From an uncultured Rhodoblastus sp. (lineage in GTDB: Bacteria > Pseudomonadota > Alphaproteobacteria > Rhizobiales > Beijerinckiaceae): DNA of 32,729 nt. Positions 8,166 through 16,500 of the stretch are shown here, piece by piece. Each line of letters starts with the position of its first letter. Position 1 is the stretch's first letter. Both the position numbers and the translations under genes were made by a program. A model generated the notes under the pieces. That model was given only the letters and a program-made list of their open reading frames with translations, was not told the origin of the DNA and ran no database searches. Location: NCBI RefSeq assembly GCF_903903185.1, contig NZ_CAIUXT010000150.1, positions 91,425 to 124,153 of the forward strand, written 5' to 3'.

Positions 8166-8771
8166 ATGACCTTCCTTACCCAACCGCTCGGCTTCACGCC
8201 GGGCGAATTCAAGACCTATGTCGCCGGCCTCAAATGGGCGCCGTGGCGGCCGCAGTTCATCGTGCTGCACAACACGGCCGAGCCGAACCTCGCGCAATGG
8301 GCGCATTTTGGCCTCGGCAGGCAAGCGGGCGAAAAGCGCATCCGCAACCTCAACCATTATTACGGGCACGAGTTGGGCTGGTCCTCCGGCCCGCACCTGT
8401 TTGTCGCGCCCGACCTGATCTGGGTCGCCTGCGACCTGACGGCGCGCGGCGTCCACGCATCCTGCTACAATAACGTGAGTATCGGGGTCGAAATGGTCGG
8501 CGATTATTCGCGCGAGGCGTTCGACGCCGGCGACGGCGCCAGGGTGCGCAACAACGCCGTCGCGGCGCTGGCGATCCTGCACAAGGCGCTCGACATCGAG
8601 CCGGCGACGCTGCATTTCCACAAGGAATGTCTGCGCGACCGCCACGACTGCCCGGGCCACAACGTGGACAAACAGGACGTGAACCGCCGCGTCCGAAACT
8701 GGTCGGCGCCCACGCCCGCCACGCCCGCGCTGGCGGCGCATGTCGAGGCGGTGAAGGGAGCGGGCGCATGA
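8166..8771 (+). CDS. N-acetylmuramoyl-L-alanine amidase (Amidase_2/PGRP fold), endolysin
   Basis: A 201-aa enzyme expected to cut the amide bond between MurNAc and L-Ala in peptidoglycan. The Amidase_2 fold is shown by FIVLHNTAEP (His35, first zinc ligand), SIGVEMVGDY (residues 106-114), TLHFHKE (His150/His152) and DCPGHNVDK (161-169, with Cys162 and His165 in the place of the last ligands). No signal peptide is present, as expected for a holin-dependent endolysin. ATG 8166 is preceded by AAAGGA at about 8153-8158. It sits in a run of tiny membrane proteins and a lysozyme-like gene, and its stop overlaps the next ATG (ATGA). This is the clearest functional call in the phage-like module. Confidence 0.88.
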   Translation: MTFLTQPLGFTPGEFKTYVAGLKWAPWRPQFIVLHNTAEPNLAQWAHFGLGRQAGEKRIRNLNHYYGHELGWSSGPHLFVAPDLIWVACDLTARGVHASCYNNVSIGVEMVGDYSREAFDAGDGARVRNNAVAALAILHKALDIEPATLHFHKECLRDRHDCPGHNVDKQDVNRRVRNWSAPTPATPALAAHVEAVKGAGA

Positions 8772-8878
8772 TCGGCGCAACCTTCTTTTTCACCGTCGTC
8801 ATCAGCTTCATCGGCTGCGTCGGCTTGATCGTTCTCGATCATGATTTTGAGGGGATTAACGACGAAGAATTGGAGTGA
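8768..8878 (+). CDS. tiny membrane protein, 36 aa
   Basis: A 36-aa ORF whose ATG overlaps the endolysin stop (ATGATC at 8768). It is one hydrophobic helix (residues 4-23, ATFFFTVVISFIGCVGLIVL) followed by an acidic tail (DHDFEGINDEELE). The short N-out/C-in-like layout and its coupling to the endolysin suit a pinholin or a small lysis accessory protein. Single-helix proteins of this size cannot be assigned by homology by eye. Confidence 0.5.
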   Translation: MIGATFFFTVVISFIGCVGLIVLDHDFEGINDEELE

Positions 8879-8884
8879 ACCGCC

Positions 8885-8977
8885 ATGCAGGATTTGCTTG
8901 TGGAAATCACCATCGGCGCCGCGATCGTCGGCCTCGGCGCGCTGTTGTTTCTGGCGTCGGATTGGGGGAGGCCATGA
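8885..8977 (+). CDS. tiny membrane protein, 30 aa
   Basis: A 30-aa ORF from ATG 8885, six bases after the preceding stop. The product MQDLLVEITIGA... has one membrane helix (residues 8-24, IGAAIVGLGALLFLA) and ends SDWGRP. Its stop TGA at 8975-8977 overlaps the next gene's ATG at 8974 (ATGA), so it appears to be part of a chain of coupled genes. It could be a second holin-type or anti-holin-type peptide. Too short for a family call. Confidence 0.42.
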   Translation: MQDLLVEITIGAAIVGLGALLFLASDWGRP

Positions 8978-9414
8978 GCGCGGCCTATTACCCCAACGCC
9001 ACGATGATCTATAAATTCTGGCTCGCCGCCGGCTTTACGCCCGCGCAGGCCGCCGGTCTGCTCGCCCAGGCCGATGCGGAATCTGCGCTCAACGTCAAGG
9101 CGGTCGGCGACCACGGCGAGGCCTTCGGCCTTAACCAATGGCACGCCGACCGCGTCGCGGCGATCCGAAAAGGCTTGGGCGTCGATCTGAAAACCCTTCC
9201 GCCGCTCGCCGATCAACTCAAGGCGGCGCTGTGGGAGTTTAAGAACACCGAAAAACATGCGCTGGCGATGATCAAGGCGGCGCGCACGGCCTATGACGCC
9301 GGCTACGTCGCCTGCCGTTATTGGGAGCGGCCCGGCTCAACCGCGCAATACGCCAGGCGCGGCGACCGGGCGGAATGGTGGGCGGGTTATTTTTCGCGAA
9401 ATCCGGTGGCGTAG
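8974..9414 (+). CDS. phage tail-lysozyme-like muramidase
   Basis: A 146-aa protein. The ATG overlaps the previous stop. Its sequence fits the phage tail lysozyme / lysozyme-like fold: FTPAQAAGLLAQADAESALN (residues 21-40) holds the candidate catalytic Glu36. It is followed by GDHGEAFGLNQWHADR (about 44-59), a substrate-groove pattern shared with soluble lytic and tail-lysozyme proteins (a glutamate helix, then G-x-x-Q-W). The C-terminus (ACRYWERPG, RAEWWAGYF) is aromatic-rich, as in this family. No signal peptide. It would cleave the glycan backbone, complementing the amidase 200 bases upstream. It could be a lysis enzyme or a virion-associated one; the position with lysis genes favours the former. 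Confidence 0.72.
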   Translation: MSAAYYPNATMIYKFWLAAGFTPAQAAGLLAQADAESALNVKAVGDHGEAFGLNQWHADRVAAIRKGLGVDLKTLPPLADQLKAALWEFKNTEKHALAMIKAARTAYDAGYVACRYWERPGSTAQYARRGDRAEWWAGYFSRNPVA

Positions 9415-9422
9415 GAGGCCAA

Positions 9423-9542
9423 ATGTCGAAAATCATCCTCGCTGTCGCCCTCGTCGCCGGCTGCCACCCGCGCATCGCCGGCGGCGACCATACCGATTGG
9501 GGCGCCCCGTCGCACCAGGTCGGAACACAACTCGACAAGTAA
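9423..9542 (+). CDS. short lipoprotein, possible outer-membrane spanin
   Basis: A 39-aa ORF from ATG 9423, preceded by a strong AGGAGG at 9414-9419. The N-terminus is a lipoprotein signal with lipobox LVAGC (MSKIILAVALVAGC, Cys14), and the mature part is only about 26 residues (CHPRIAGGDHTDWGAPSHQV...). A very short outer-membrane lipoprotein inside a lysis group is what an Rz1-like o-spanin looks like. However, the proline-rich region typical of many spanins is missing, and no inner-membrane partner overlaps it. Seen: lipobox and ribosome binding site. Inferred: spanin role. Confidence 0.55.
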   Translation: MSKIILAVALVAGCHPRIAGGDHTDWGAPSHQVGTQLDK

Positions 9543-9578
9543 CGCTTCCGAAAATTTCTTTAGATAAGGAAAACTGTC

Positions 9579-9860
9579 ATGCTCAGATTTGTTTTCGCGT
9601 TCATGGCGATGCTCGTCGTCGTCGCTACGCCGATCCTGTCGTCCCTCGCCGCTTTAGGCGCAACGGCGGCGGCGCCCGATCCTCTTGTCTCGATCAAAAG
9701 CATTTTCGCCAGTCTGGCGACCCCGGCCGCCATCGCCTATAGCGTGACCATCGCCGCCGCGCTTTTGCCGAAAGCGACCGGGCCGGGCGTATGGGCTTTT
9801 GTGCGCGGCGTGATCGATCTGATCGGCGCCAACTTCGGCAATGCGAAAAACGCGTTGTGA
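9579..9860 (+). CDS. holin-like membrane protein
   Basis: A 93-aa protein from ATG 9579 with TAAGGA upstream. It has a strong N-terminal hydrophobic segment (residues 3-30, FVFAFMAMLVVVATPILSSL) and a second one (about 47-65, TPAAIAYSVTIAAALLP). An amphipathic C-terminus follows (VWAFVRGVIDLIGANFGNAKNAL). The size and two-helix layout fit a class II-type holin, and it lies in the same run as the amidase and lysozyme. The first segment could instead be a signal peptide. Its stop overlaps the GTG of the next gene. No family motif can be named. Confidence 0.5.
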   Translation: MLRFVFAFMAMLVVVATPILSSLAALGATAAAPDPLVSIKSIFASLATPAAIAYSVTIAAALLPKATGPGVWAFVRGVIDLIGANFGNAKNAL

Positions 9861-10210
9861 GCGTTCTCGCCAACGTCGCCGCCGGGCTGCAAAGTTGGGT
9901 CGGCGCGTCGAAGGACGCTGGACTATTTGGCGCCGACGCCCGCATTTTCGACGCGGCCATGGCCGCCATCGTCCGCAGTGCGGAGGCAGCCAGGGCGGGA
10001 ACGCTGACGCCCGTCGAGGCGTTGCAGACCATCGACGCCACACTCAGGGCCGTCGCCGTCGTGGCGCCGCCGGTCGCGCAATTCGAGAGCTATGTCGAGG
10101 CCGCCGAAGCGGTGGCGGAATTAGTTTCCGGTCTCTGCATACTGAAGATGACGCCGAGCAACGCGCCGATCTTTGGCGGAAAAATCCCGGATCACGCACC
10201 CTTCATCTGA
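9857..10210 (+). CDS. hypothetical helical protein, GTG start, coupled to the holin-like gene
   Basis: A 117-aa protein beginning at the GTG that overlaps the previous TGA (GTGA at 9857-9860). It is soluble and helical: VSVLANVAAGLQSWVGASKD, then ARIFDAAMAAIVRSAEAARAG, then LTPVEALQTIDATLRAV, then a helix of YVEAAEAVAELVSG. No signal peptide, membrane segment or catalytic motif is visible. The size and the TPVEALQTID segment recall small phage proteins of unknown function next to holins. Function unknown. Confidence 0.55.
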   Translation: MSVLANVAAGLQSWVGASKDAGLFGADARIFDAAMAAIVRSAEAARAGTLTPVEALQTIDATLRAVAVVAPPVAQFESYVEAAEAVAELVSGLCILKMTPSNAPIFGGKIPDHAPFI

Positions 10211-10230
10211 AATCCCCGAAAGGAAAACCC

Positions 10231-10551
10231 ATGGAAAAGCTGCTTTGCGGCGCGCTCGCGCTCGCCTCTCTCACCTTCGTTCCGGCCCAGGCCTCGGCCA
10301 TGTCCTATTTCACCGGGCCAGCGGCTTCGACCAATGTGGCAAATGCCGCCAGAACCGCCGAGGCAGTCGCCTGTGTCGTCGCGAACAGCGCGAGTGTCGC
10401 GCTTTCGGTCGAGGACGCCATTAATCAGGGCAAAGCGACGCAGATCGTCCGCAGTGGAGCCACGACGACGGTTCGTGCGGCCAGTCTGGAGGTTTGCAGG
10501 CAACTGGGCGGCATCGCTGGCGCACCCTCTGCGCCAGCCTCCTCGTATTGA
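10231..10551 (+). CDS. small secreted protein with two mature cysteines
   Basis: A 106-aa protein from ATG 10231 with AAAGGA upstream. Residues 1-23 form a Sec signal peptide (MEKLLCGALALASLTFVPAQASA). The mature protein (MSYFTGPAASTNVANAARTAEAV...) is Ala/Ser-rich and helical, with two cysteines in VACVVANSA and LEVCRQLGG that could form one disulfide in the periplasm. No recognisable family. It sits between the helical hypothetical gene and the membrane/coiled-coil gene on the same strand. A periplasmic role in the module is inferred only from the signal peptide. Confidence 0.58.
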   Translation: MEKLLCGALALASLTFVPAQASAMSYFTGPAASTNVANAARTAEAVACVVANSASVALSVEDAINQGKATQIVRSGATTTVRAASLEVCRQLGGIAGAPSAPASSY

Positions 10552-10593
10552 AGCGCGTGGAAAAATGCTCTCGTTGAATGGAATGCGCAAAAG

Positions 10594-10866
10594 ATGGCGG
10601 TGGATTTGAACGGCGGCGAATTGCCGAACTGGCTGGTCACTCTGGGCGCCAGCGTCCTGACGGCAGTGGGCGGCTTCTTTCTGGCTTTGGTCAATCGCGG
10701 TCCGGCGATGCAATCGGCCGTCGATGGGCGGTTGCGGACCTTGATCGACGGCTATGAAAGGCGCGTCGACGATCTGACGCTGGAAGTGCATTGTTTGCGC
10801 GAGGAAGTCGTCAACTTGCGCCGGGCCCTGGCCGAAGCCCATTTTTCGAACGGCTTCGGCGCGTGA
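10594..10866 (+). CDS. membrane-anchored coiled-coil protein
   Basis: A 90-aa protein from ATG 10594. Residues 12-34 form one membrane helix (NWLVTLGASVLTAVGGFFLALV). Residues 45-82 form a heptad-like coiled coil with regular Leu/Val spacing (LRTLIDGYERRVDDLTLEV, LREEVVNLRRALAEAH). An N-terminal membrane helix with a periplasmic or cytoplasmic coiled coil is the layout of i-spanins and of several small phage proteins. It is the last gene before the terminator at 10987. The ribosome binding site is poor. Function unassigned. Confidence 0.58.
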   Translation: MAVDLNGGELPNWLVTLGASVLTAVGGFFLALVNRGPAMQSAVDGRLRTLIDGYERRVDDLTLEVHCLREEVVNLRRALAEAHFSNGFGA

Positions 10867-10917
10867 TCGCCGTTCCAACGCAGGCGCCCGAAATGCTGCA
10901 AGTCTTTGTTTAGGCTT

Positions 10918-10955
10918 ATATTCCTATCCAAAAGTCTTCAACTTTTTGGGAATAT
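10918..10955. repeat. imperfect AT-rich inverted repeat
   Basis: ATATTCC at 10918-10924 and CCAAAAG at 10928-10934 are mirrored by CTTTTTGG and GGAATAT at 10942-10955, with a small mismatch where the two arms share G bases. It lies in the AT-rich gap between the last phage-like gene and the terminator. It may be a second hairpin helping termination or a protein-binding site. Confidence 0.35.
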
Positions 10956-10986
10956 GCATTAGAGCATAGAAATAATTCTTCGTTTT

Positions 10987-11020
10987 GCCCCGTCCGGCTT
11001 CAGCCGGACGGGGCTTTTTT
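10987..11020 (+). terminator. strong intrinsic terminator closing the phage-like module
   Basis: A perfect 12-bp GC-rich stem (GCCCCGTCCGGC at 10987-10998, GCCGGACGGGGC at 11003-11014), a TTCA loop and six T residues at 11015-11020. It has all the parts of a rho-independent terminator on the plus strand. It separates the phage-like genes from the SOS cassette, so imuA is not read from the phage operon. Confidence 0.9.
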
Positions 11021-11134
11021 GCGTTCTAGCCAAAGGGTCTGAGATAAAATCAATAAAATCAATATTTTAAAAACTAACACCGAGGAATCGAGGACCAGAC
11101 TTGACTCTATCCGGCTTCGGGTGTTTGTTGGATA

Positions 11135-11149
11135 GAACATAACAGGAAC
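11135..11149. promoter_or_regulatory. LexA box upstream of imuA
   Basis: GAACATAACAGGAAC is a perfect GAAC-N7-GAAC direct repeat, the form known for alphaproteobacterial LexA. It ends four bases before the GTG proposed for imuA and overlaps its AGGA ribosome binding site, so bound repressor would block transcription start or early elongation. A possible -35 (TTGACT at 11101-11106) lies upstream, but I see no convincing -10. The imuA-imuB-dnaE2 cassette is a classic LexA target, which supports the call. Confidence 0.85.
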
Positions 11150-11153
11150 ATTT

Positions 11154-12065
11154 GTGCGAAACGCCATGCATTGGATCGATGCTCAGAGAGGGGCTTCGCC
11201 GTCGCGGGCGAAAACCCTGGCCATCTTGCGGTGTCTCCTCGCCAGGCTTGGCGACAACGGCCAGGCCTCGCCGGCTCGCGCTGCGCGTTTCGCCTTGGGC
11301 GCCCCTGGCGTCGACGATTTTCTCGACGGCGGACTCCGTCGCGCCTGTCTGCATGAGATCCATGCGCCCTGGAGCGCCGATTGGTCCGCCGCCGCCGGCT
11401 TCGGCCTCGCCATGGCCCTGCGCGCTGGGTCGGGACGGCCGTTGTTCTGGGCGCGGCAGGATTTTCTGGAAGGCGAGGCGGGGCGGCTGAATGGCGTGGG
11501 GCTTGCCGAATTCGGCGTCGATCCCGCCGCTTTGTCGCTGGTGCGCGGCAGGGACGCCGAGGCGGTGCTGCGCGCCGGCGTCGAAGCGGCGCGCTGCAAA
11601 AGTCTTGGCGCGGCGCTGATTGAAGTTTTCGGCGCGCCGCGCGCGCTCGATCTCACGGCTACCTTGCGTCTGGCGCGCGCGGCGGAGGCTTCGGGCGTGA
11701 CCGTTTTTCTGCTGCGCATTCGCGCGGGCCAAGAAACGAGCCAAAAAATAGGCGCTCCGATTGGAACGCAGGCCAAGACTGGGCCTCCGCCCAGCGCCGC
11801 CGCCTCCCGCTGGCGGGCGCGGGCGCAAAATTCCTGCGCCCTTGCGGCCAATGCGCCAGGGCCTCCGTGTTTTTCCGTCACGCTGCTGCGTCATCGCGGC
11901 GGCGCGGCCGATCGTTCCTGGCGTTTGGAGTGGCTGCGTGACCGAGGTCTGTTTCATGAAGCCGCCGATTCTCTCAGCGCGACGCTATCTGGCCCTGTGG
12001 CTGCCGTTCCTGCCGATCGACAGGCTGCGTCTGGCCCGGAGCGGGCGCGCCGCGCCGCAGGATGA
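11154..12065 (+). CDS. imuA: ImuA, RecA-like SOS mutagenesis protein
   Basis: A 303-aa protein. ImuA is a RecA/SulA-related partner of ImuB and DnaE2 in damage-induced mutagenesis. Supporting segments are FALGAPGVDDFLDGGLRRACLHEI (about residues 45-68) and RPLFWARQDFLEGEAG. The C-terminal block is also supportive: PSAAASRWRARAQ, then GPPCFSVTLLRHRGG, SWRLEW and AAVPADRQAA. The GTG at 11154 has AGGA just upstream; an ATG at 11166 is a possible alternative. It is the first gene of the cassette, directly behind the LexA box, and its last 110 bases overlap imuB. The tail beyond PADRQAA, encoded in the overlap, is probably not conserved. Confidence 0.85.
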   Translation: MRNAMHWIDAQRGASPSRAKTLAILRCLLARLGDNGQASPARAARFALGAPGVDDFLDGGLRRACLHEIHAPWSADWSAAAGFGLAMALRAGSGRPLFWARQDFLEGEAGRLNGVGLAEFGVDPAALSLVRGRDAEAVLRAGVEAARCKSLGAALIEVFGAPRALDLTATLRLARAAEASGVTVFLLRIRAGQETSQKIGAPIGTQAKTGPPPSAAASRWRARAQNSCALAANAPGPPCFSVTLLRHRGGAADRSWRLEWLRDRGLFHEAADSLSATLSGPVAAVPADRQAASGPERARRAAG

Positions 12066-13536
12066 CGACGCGCCTTTCGCCGTTGTCGAAAAGCGCAATG
12101 GCGCGCAAAGGCTTTATGCGCTCAATCCCGCCGCTTTGCGCCAGGGGCTTGCGCCTGGCCTGTCGCTGGCCGACGCGCGCGCCCGCCTGCCGCAACTCGG
12201 CGTCACGGAAGCCGATCGTCCGGCGGATACGAAAATCATGGCGCGTCTTGCGGCGCGCTGCGAGCGCCATACGCCGCTGACTGCTTTGGATGAGCCGCAT
12301 GGGCTGGTCCTCGACGTCACCGGCTGCGCCCATCTGTTCGGCGGCGAGGCCAGTCTTTTCGCGCGCGTGCTGCAGGACATGGAGGCGCTCGGTTTTGGCG
12401 CCCGCGGCGCCTTGGCGACGACGCCGGACGGCGCCCGCGCTTTGGCGCGCTTTTCCGCTGGCGGGGTTTTTCCGCCCGATGAAGAAAAAGCCGCCGTCTC
12501 CCGACTGCCTTTGGCGGCGCTGGAGGCGGAAGAGGAAATTCTTGTCGCTTTGAGCCGCGCCGGGCTCAAAACCCTCGGCGATGTCGTGGCGCGGCCTTCG
12601 CGCGCTTTCGCGTCCCGGTTCGGCGTCGATTTCACACGAAAAATCGAGCGGCTGTTCGGACGCGAGGACGTGCGGATCAAACCCCTGCGTTGGCCGCCGG
12701 ACTGCAGGGTTGAAAGGCATTTCGTCGATCCTCTGTCGCAGGGCGAGTCGATCGACGCCGCCTTGCGCGACCTGATGCTGGAGACGTCGCTGCTGCTGGA
12801 GCGGCGCGGCGAGGGCGGACGCGTTTTCGAAGCGAGTTTTTTCCGCGCCGACGGCGCCGTTCGCCGCTTGCGGGTGGAGACGTTGCGTCCGACGCGCGAC
12901 CCGAAAATCCTGCTGCGGCTGTTTCACGAAAAACGCGATGTGCTGGCCGATCCGCTCGATCCCGGCTTCGGCTTCGACGCTTTGCGCCTCGCCGTGCCGC
13001 ACGCCGAAAAATTCGCGCCGACTCAGGCCGATTTTTCCGGAGCGGCGGCGCAGGAAACGGAACGCGAGTTGAGCGAATTGCTCGACCGGCTGACGACGCG
13101 TTTCGGCCGCGAGCGTGTGCTTCGTTTCGTCCGCCTCGACACGCATGAACCGGAGCGCGAAAGCCCGGCTGTTCCAGCAGCGCTGGCGGCGTCCGCGGAA
13201 TGGCCGGCGCCGGCGGCTGGCGAGCCGCCGGTCCGTCCGCTGACCCTGTTCGATCCGCCGCAGCCGGTCGAGGTTCTGGCGCTCGCCCCCGACGGGCCGC
13301 CCGCGCGATTCCGCTGGCGCCGGCAGGCGCATGACATCCTGCGCGCCGAAGGGCCGGAGCGCATCGCGCCGGAGTGGACGCGGCTCGATCCGATGCGCTT
13401 CGGGCCAGAAGCGCCGACACGCGATTATTACCGCGTGGAGGATAGGGAGGGCCGCCGCTTCTGGCTGTTCCGGCTCGGACTTTACGAGCGCGGCGACGAT
13501 GCGCCGCGCTGGTTTCTGCATGGGCTGTTTGCTTAA
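11956..13536 (+). CDS. imuB: ImuB, catalytically inactive Y-family polymerase-like protein
   Basis: A 526-aa protein that in the family links DnaE2 to the beta clamp during translesion synthesis. It begins at ATG 11956, inside imuA, and the conserved start RRYLALWLPFLPIDRLRL follows within ten residues. The Y-family layout is visible: a palm/finger part with GLVLDVTGCAHLFGGE and LGFGARGALATTPDGARALAR, then a helix-hairpin-helix-like LSRAGLKTLGDVVARPSRAFASRFG. The acidic catalytic residues of active Y-family enzymes are replaced, as known for ImuB. RPLTLF (residues 427-432) is a candidate clamp-binding motif. The C-terminus RAEGPERIAPEW and YYRVEDREGRRFWLFRLGLYE is typical. The stop abuts the dnaE2 ATG. 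Confidence 0.9.
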   Translation: MKPPILSARRYLALWLPFLPIDRLRLARSGRAAPQDDDAPFAVVEKRNGAQRLYALNPAALRQGLAPGLSLADARARLPQLGVTEADRPADTKIMARLAARCERHTPLTALDEPHGLVLDVTGCAHLFGGEASLFARVLQDMEALGFGARGALATTPDGARALARFSAGGVFPPDEEKAAVSRLPLAALEAEEEILVALSRAGLKTLGDVVARPSRAFASRFGVDFTRKIERLFGREDVRIKPLRWPPDCRVERHFVDPLSQGESIDAALRDLMLETSLLLERRGEGGRVFEASFFRADGAVRRLRVETLRPTRDPKILLRLFHEKRDVLADPLDPGFGFDALRLAVPHAEKFAPTQADFSGAAAQETERELSELLDRLTTRFGRERVLRFVRLDTHEPERESPAVPAALAASAEWPAPAAGEPPVRPLTLFDPPQPVEVLALAPDGPPARFRWRRQAHDILRAEGPERIAPEWTRLDPMRFGPEAPTRDYYRVEDREGRRFWLFRLGLYERGDDAPRWFLHGLFA

Positions 13537-16500
13537 ATGGCCTATGCCGAACTGGTCTGCGCCAGTCATTATTCCTTTTTGCGCGGCGCCTCGTCTCCTG
13601 TCGAACTGATCGCCGCCGCCTTGCAACTGGATTATTTTGGACTCGGTCTGTGCGACCTCAATTCCGTCGCGGGCGTCGTGCGCGCCCTCTCGGCGCTGGA
13701 GGAATTTGCTCGGGCCTCCGATGACGATTTGGCTCGGCGCGCCAAAAACTTTCGCTTGTTAGCCGGAGCGCGCGTAAAGTTTTGCGACGGCGCGCCGGAT
13801 GTAGCGGTTTATCCGGCCAATCGGGCAGGGTGGGGACGGCTGTGCCGCCTGCTCACCCTCGGCAAGCGGCGGGCCAAAAAAGGCGATTGCCTGCTGCGCC
13901 TCGACGATCTGCTGGCGGATGCGGAAGATCTTTTAGTGATCCTGTTGCCGACGCAAAAGCCGGCGGCTCTGGAACGGCCTCTGGCGCATTTGCGCGCCGC
14001 CGGTGCGGGAAAAATCTGGCTCGGCGCCAATATGCCGCGCGTCGGAGCTGACCGTCGCCGGCTTCAGGAATTGCGTCGTCTGGCGCAGGCGCAAGGCGTC
14101 CCATTGCTGGCGCACAACGATGCCCTTTACGCGCGGCCGGAAGACCGCGCCTTGCAAGATGTGCTTTCCTGCGTGCGCGAAAGAATCACGCTCGTCCAGG
14201 CGGGGCGCAGGCTCGAAAGCAATGCCGAGCGACATCTGAAATCGTCGCGCGAAATGGCGAGGCTTTTCGCCGACGCGCCGGAGGCGATCGACGAAATCGA
14301 AAATTTCTTCGCGTTAGCGCATTTTCATCTGCGCGAATTATCTTATGAATATCCCGACGAGCCGACGCCGCGCGGCTGGACGTCGCAGGCATGGCTGGAG
14401 GAGCTGACCCGCCGCGCCTTGCCGCAGCGCTATCCGCAGGGAGCGCCGCCCAAGGTGCATGCGCTGATCGAACAGGAATTGGCGCTGATCGCGAAACTCG
14501 ATTACGCGCCCTATTTCCTGACCATCCACGACATTGTCGCCTTTGCGCGAGATAAAGAGATTCTATGTCAAGGGCGCGGCTCGGCGGCCAATTCCGCCGT
14601 CTGTTACGTGCTCGGAATCACCGCCGTCGATCCGGCGGAAAACGATCTCCTGTTCGCGCGTTTCATCTCCGCCGCGCGCCGCGAACCGCCGGACATCGAC
14701 GTCGATTTCGAACATGAGCGGCGCGAGGAGGTCATCCAGCATATTTATGAAAAATATGGCCGCGAGCGCGCCGGTCTGGCGGCGGCGGTGATTTCCTATC
14801 GCCCGCGCAGCGCCTTGCGCGACGTGGCGAAAGTTTTCGGTCTGTCGGAAGATATGATCGTCGCGCTCGGCTCGCTGCAATGGGGCAGTCACGGCGGCGG
14901 CTTTTCCAGAACACACATCGCCCAGGCCGGACTCGATCCGGCCAATCCGCTCATTCGCCAGGTGATTTTTTTCGCGCGAAAAATCCTCGGTTTCCCGCGT
15001 CATCTGTCGCAGCATGTCGGCGGTTTCGTGCTGACGCGCGGACGGCTGGACGAGCTTGTACCCATCGGCAACGCCGCCATGGCCGAGCGCACCTTTCTCG
15101 AATGGGACAAGGACGATATCGCCGCGCTGGGGCTGATGAAGGTCGATATTCTGGCGCTGGGCATGTTGACCTGCATCCGCAAGGGTTTCGATCTGCTCGC
15201 GCGCCACGAGGGCGTCGAGATCGGGCTGGCCGATGTCCCGCGCGAGGACAAGGCGGTCTATGACATGCTGTGCAAGGGCGATTCCGTCGGCGTGTTCCAG
15301 GTCGAGAGCCGCGCGCAGATGAACATGCTGCCGCACCTGCGGCCCCGGACATTCTACGATCTGGTGATCGAGGTCGCCATCGTGCGGCCGGGCCCGATTC
15401 AGGGCGACATGGTCCATCCCTATCTGCGCCGCCGCGCGGGCAAGGAGGAAGTCAGCTTTCCCTCGCCGTCGCCCGAACATGGCCCGCCGGACGAATTGCA
15501 TCGCGTGCTCGGCAAGACGCTCGGCGTGCCTTTGTTTCAGGAACAAGCGATGAGCCTCGCCATGGTCGCCGCCAAATTTTCCGAAGAAGAGGCCAACCGC
15601 CTGCGTCGCGCCATGGCGACCTTTCGCCATCTCGGCACAATCGGCGCGTTCGAGACCATGATGGTTTCGCGCATGTGCGCGCGTGGCTATGAAAAAGACT
15701 TCGCCCAGCGTTGTTTCGAGCAGATCAAGGGTTTTGGCTCCTATGGTTTTCCCGAAAGCCACGCCGCTTCCTTCGCCCATCTCGTCTATGTTTCGGCCTG
15801 GCTCAAATGCCGCTGGCCGGCGGTTTTCGCCTGCGCCTTGCTGAACGCCCAGCCGATGGGTTTTTATGCGCCGGCGCAGATCGTGCGCGACGCGCGCGAA
15901 CATGGCGTCGAAATTCGGCCCGTCGACGTCAATCATTCGTCATGGGACAACACCCTCGAACGCGAAGAGGGCGCGCTGGCGTTGCGGCTCGGCTTGCGCC
16001 AGATCGGCGGCCTCGCCGAGAGCGAAATGGAACGGCTGGTCGCCGCGCGCGCCGAGGGTTTTGCAACCCTCGAATCCTGCGCGAGGCGGGCGCAGCTTTC
16101 CACGCGAACGATCAAACTGCTGGCCGACGCCGACGCCGTCCGCTCCTGTCGCGCGCTGATTCTCTCGGACGGCCCGGCGGCGCAAGAAAAAAAGCTCGAT
16201 CGCCGCGCCGCGCTCTGGGCTGCAAGAAGGCTGCCGGGCGCAAAGCCCTTGCCGCTTTTCGCCGCCGCCGGGATCGAGGAACTGGGGGAGGAGCCCGACC
16301 CGGCCCTGCCGGCCTTGCAGCTCGGCGAACAGGTCGTCGCCGATTACCAGAGCCTGCGGCTGTCGCTGGCGGCCCACCCGATGCAGCTTCTGCGTCCACT
16401 TTTCACCCGCGAAAGCTTTACGCGCGCCTGCGATCTTTCGGCCTGCCGCGACGGCGCGTGGAAAAAAGCGGCGGGTCTGGTGCTGGTGCGCCAGCGGCCG

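Noticed and set aside
11974..13626. 550-codon minus-strand ORF opposite imuB
   Set aside because: Antisense to clear ImuB motifs, Arg/Gln-rich, no family.
14563..15936. 457-codon minus-strand ORF opposite dnaE2
   Set aside because: Antisense to the conserved catalytic core of DnaE2; shadow of codon bias.
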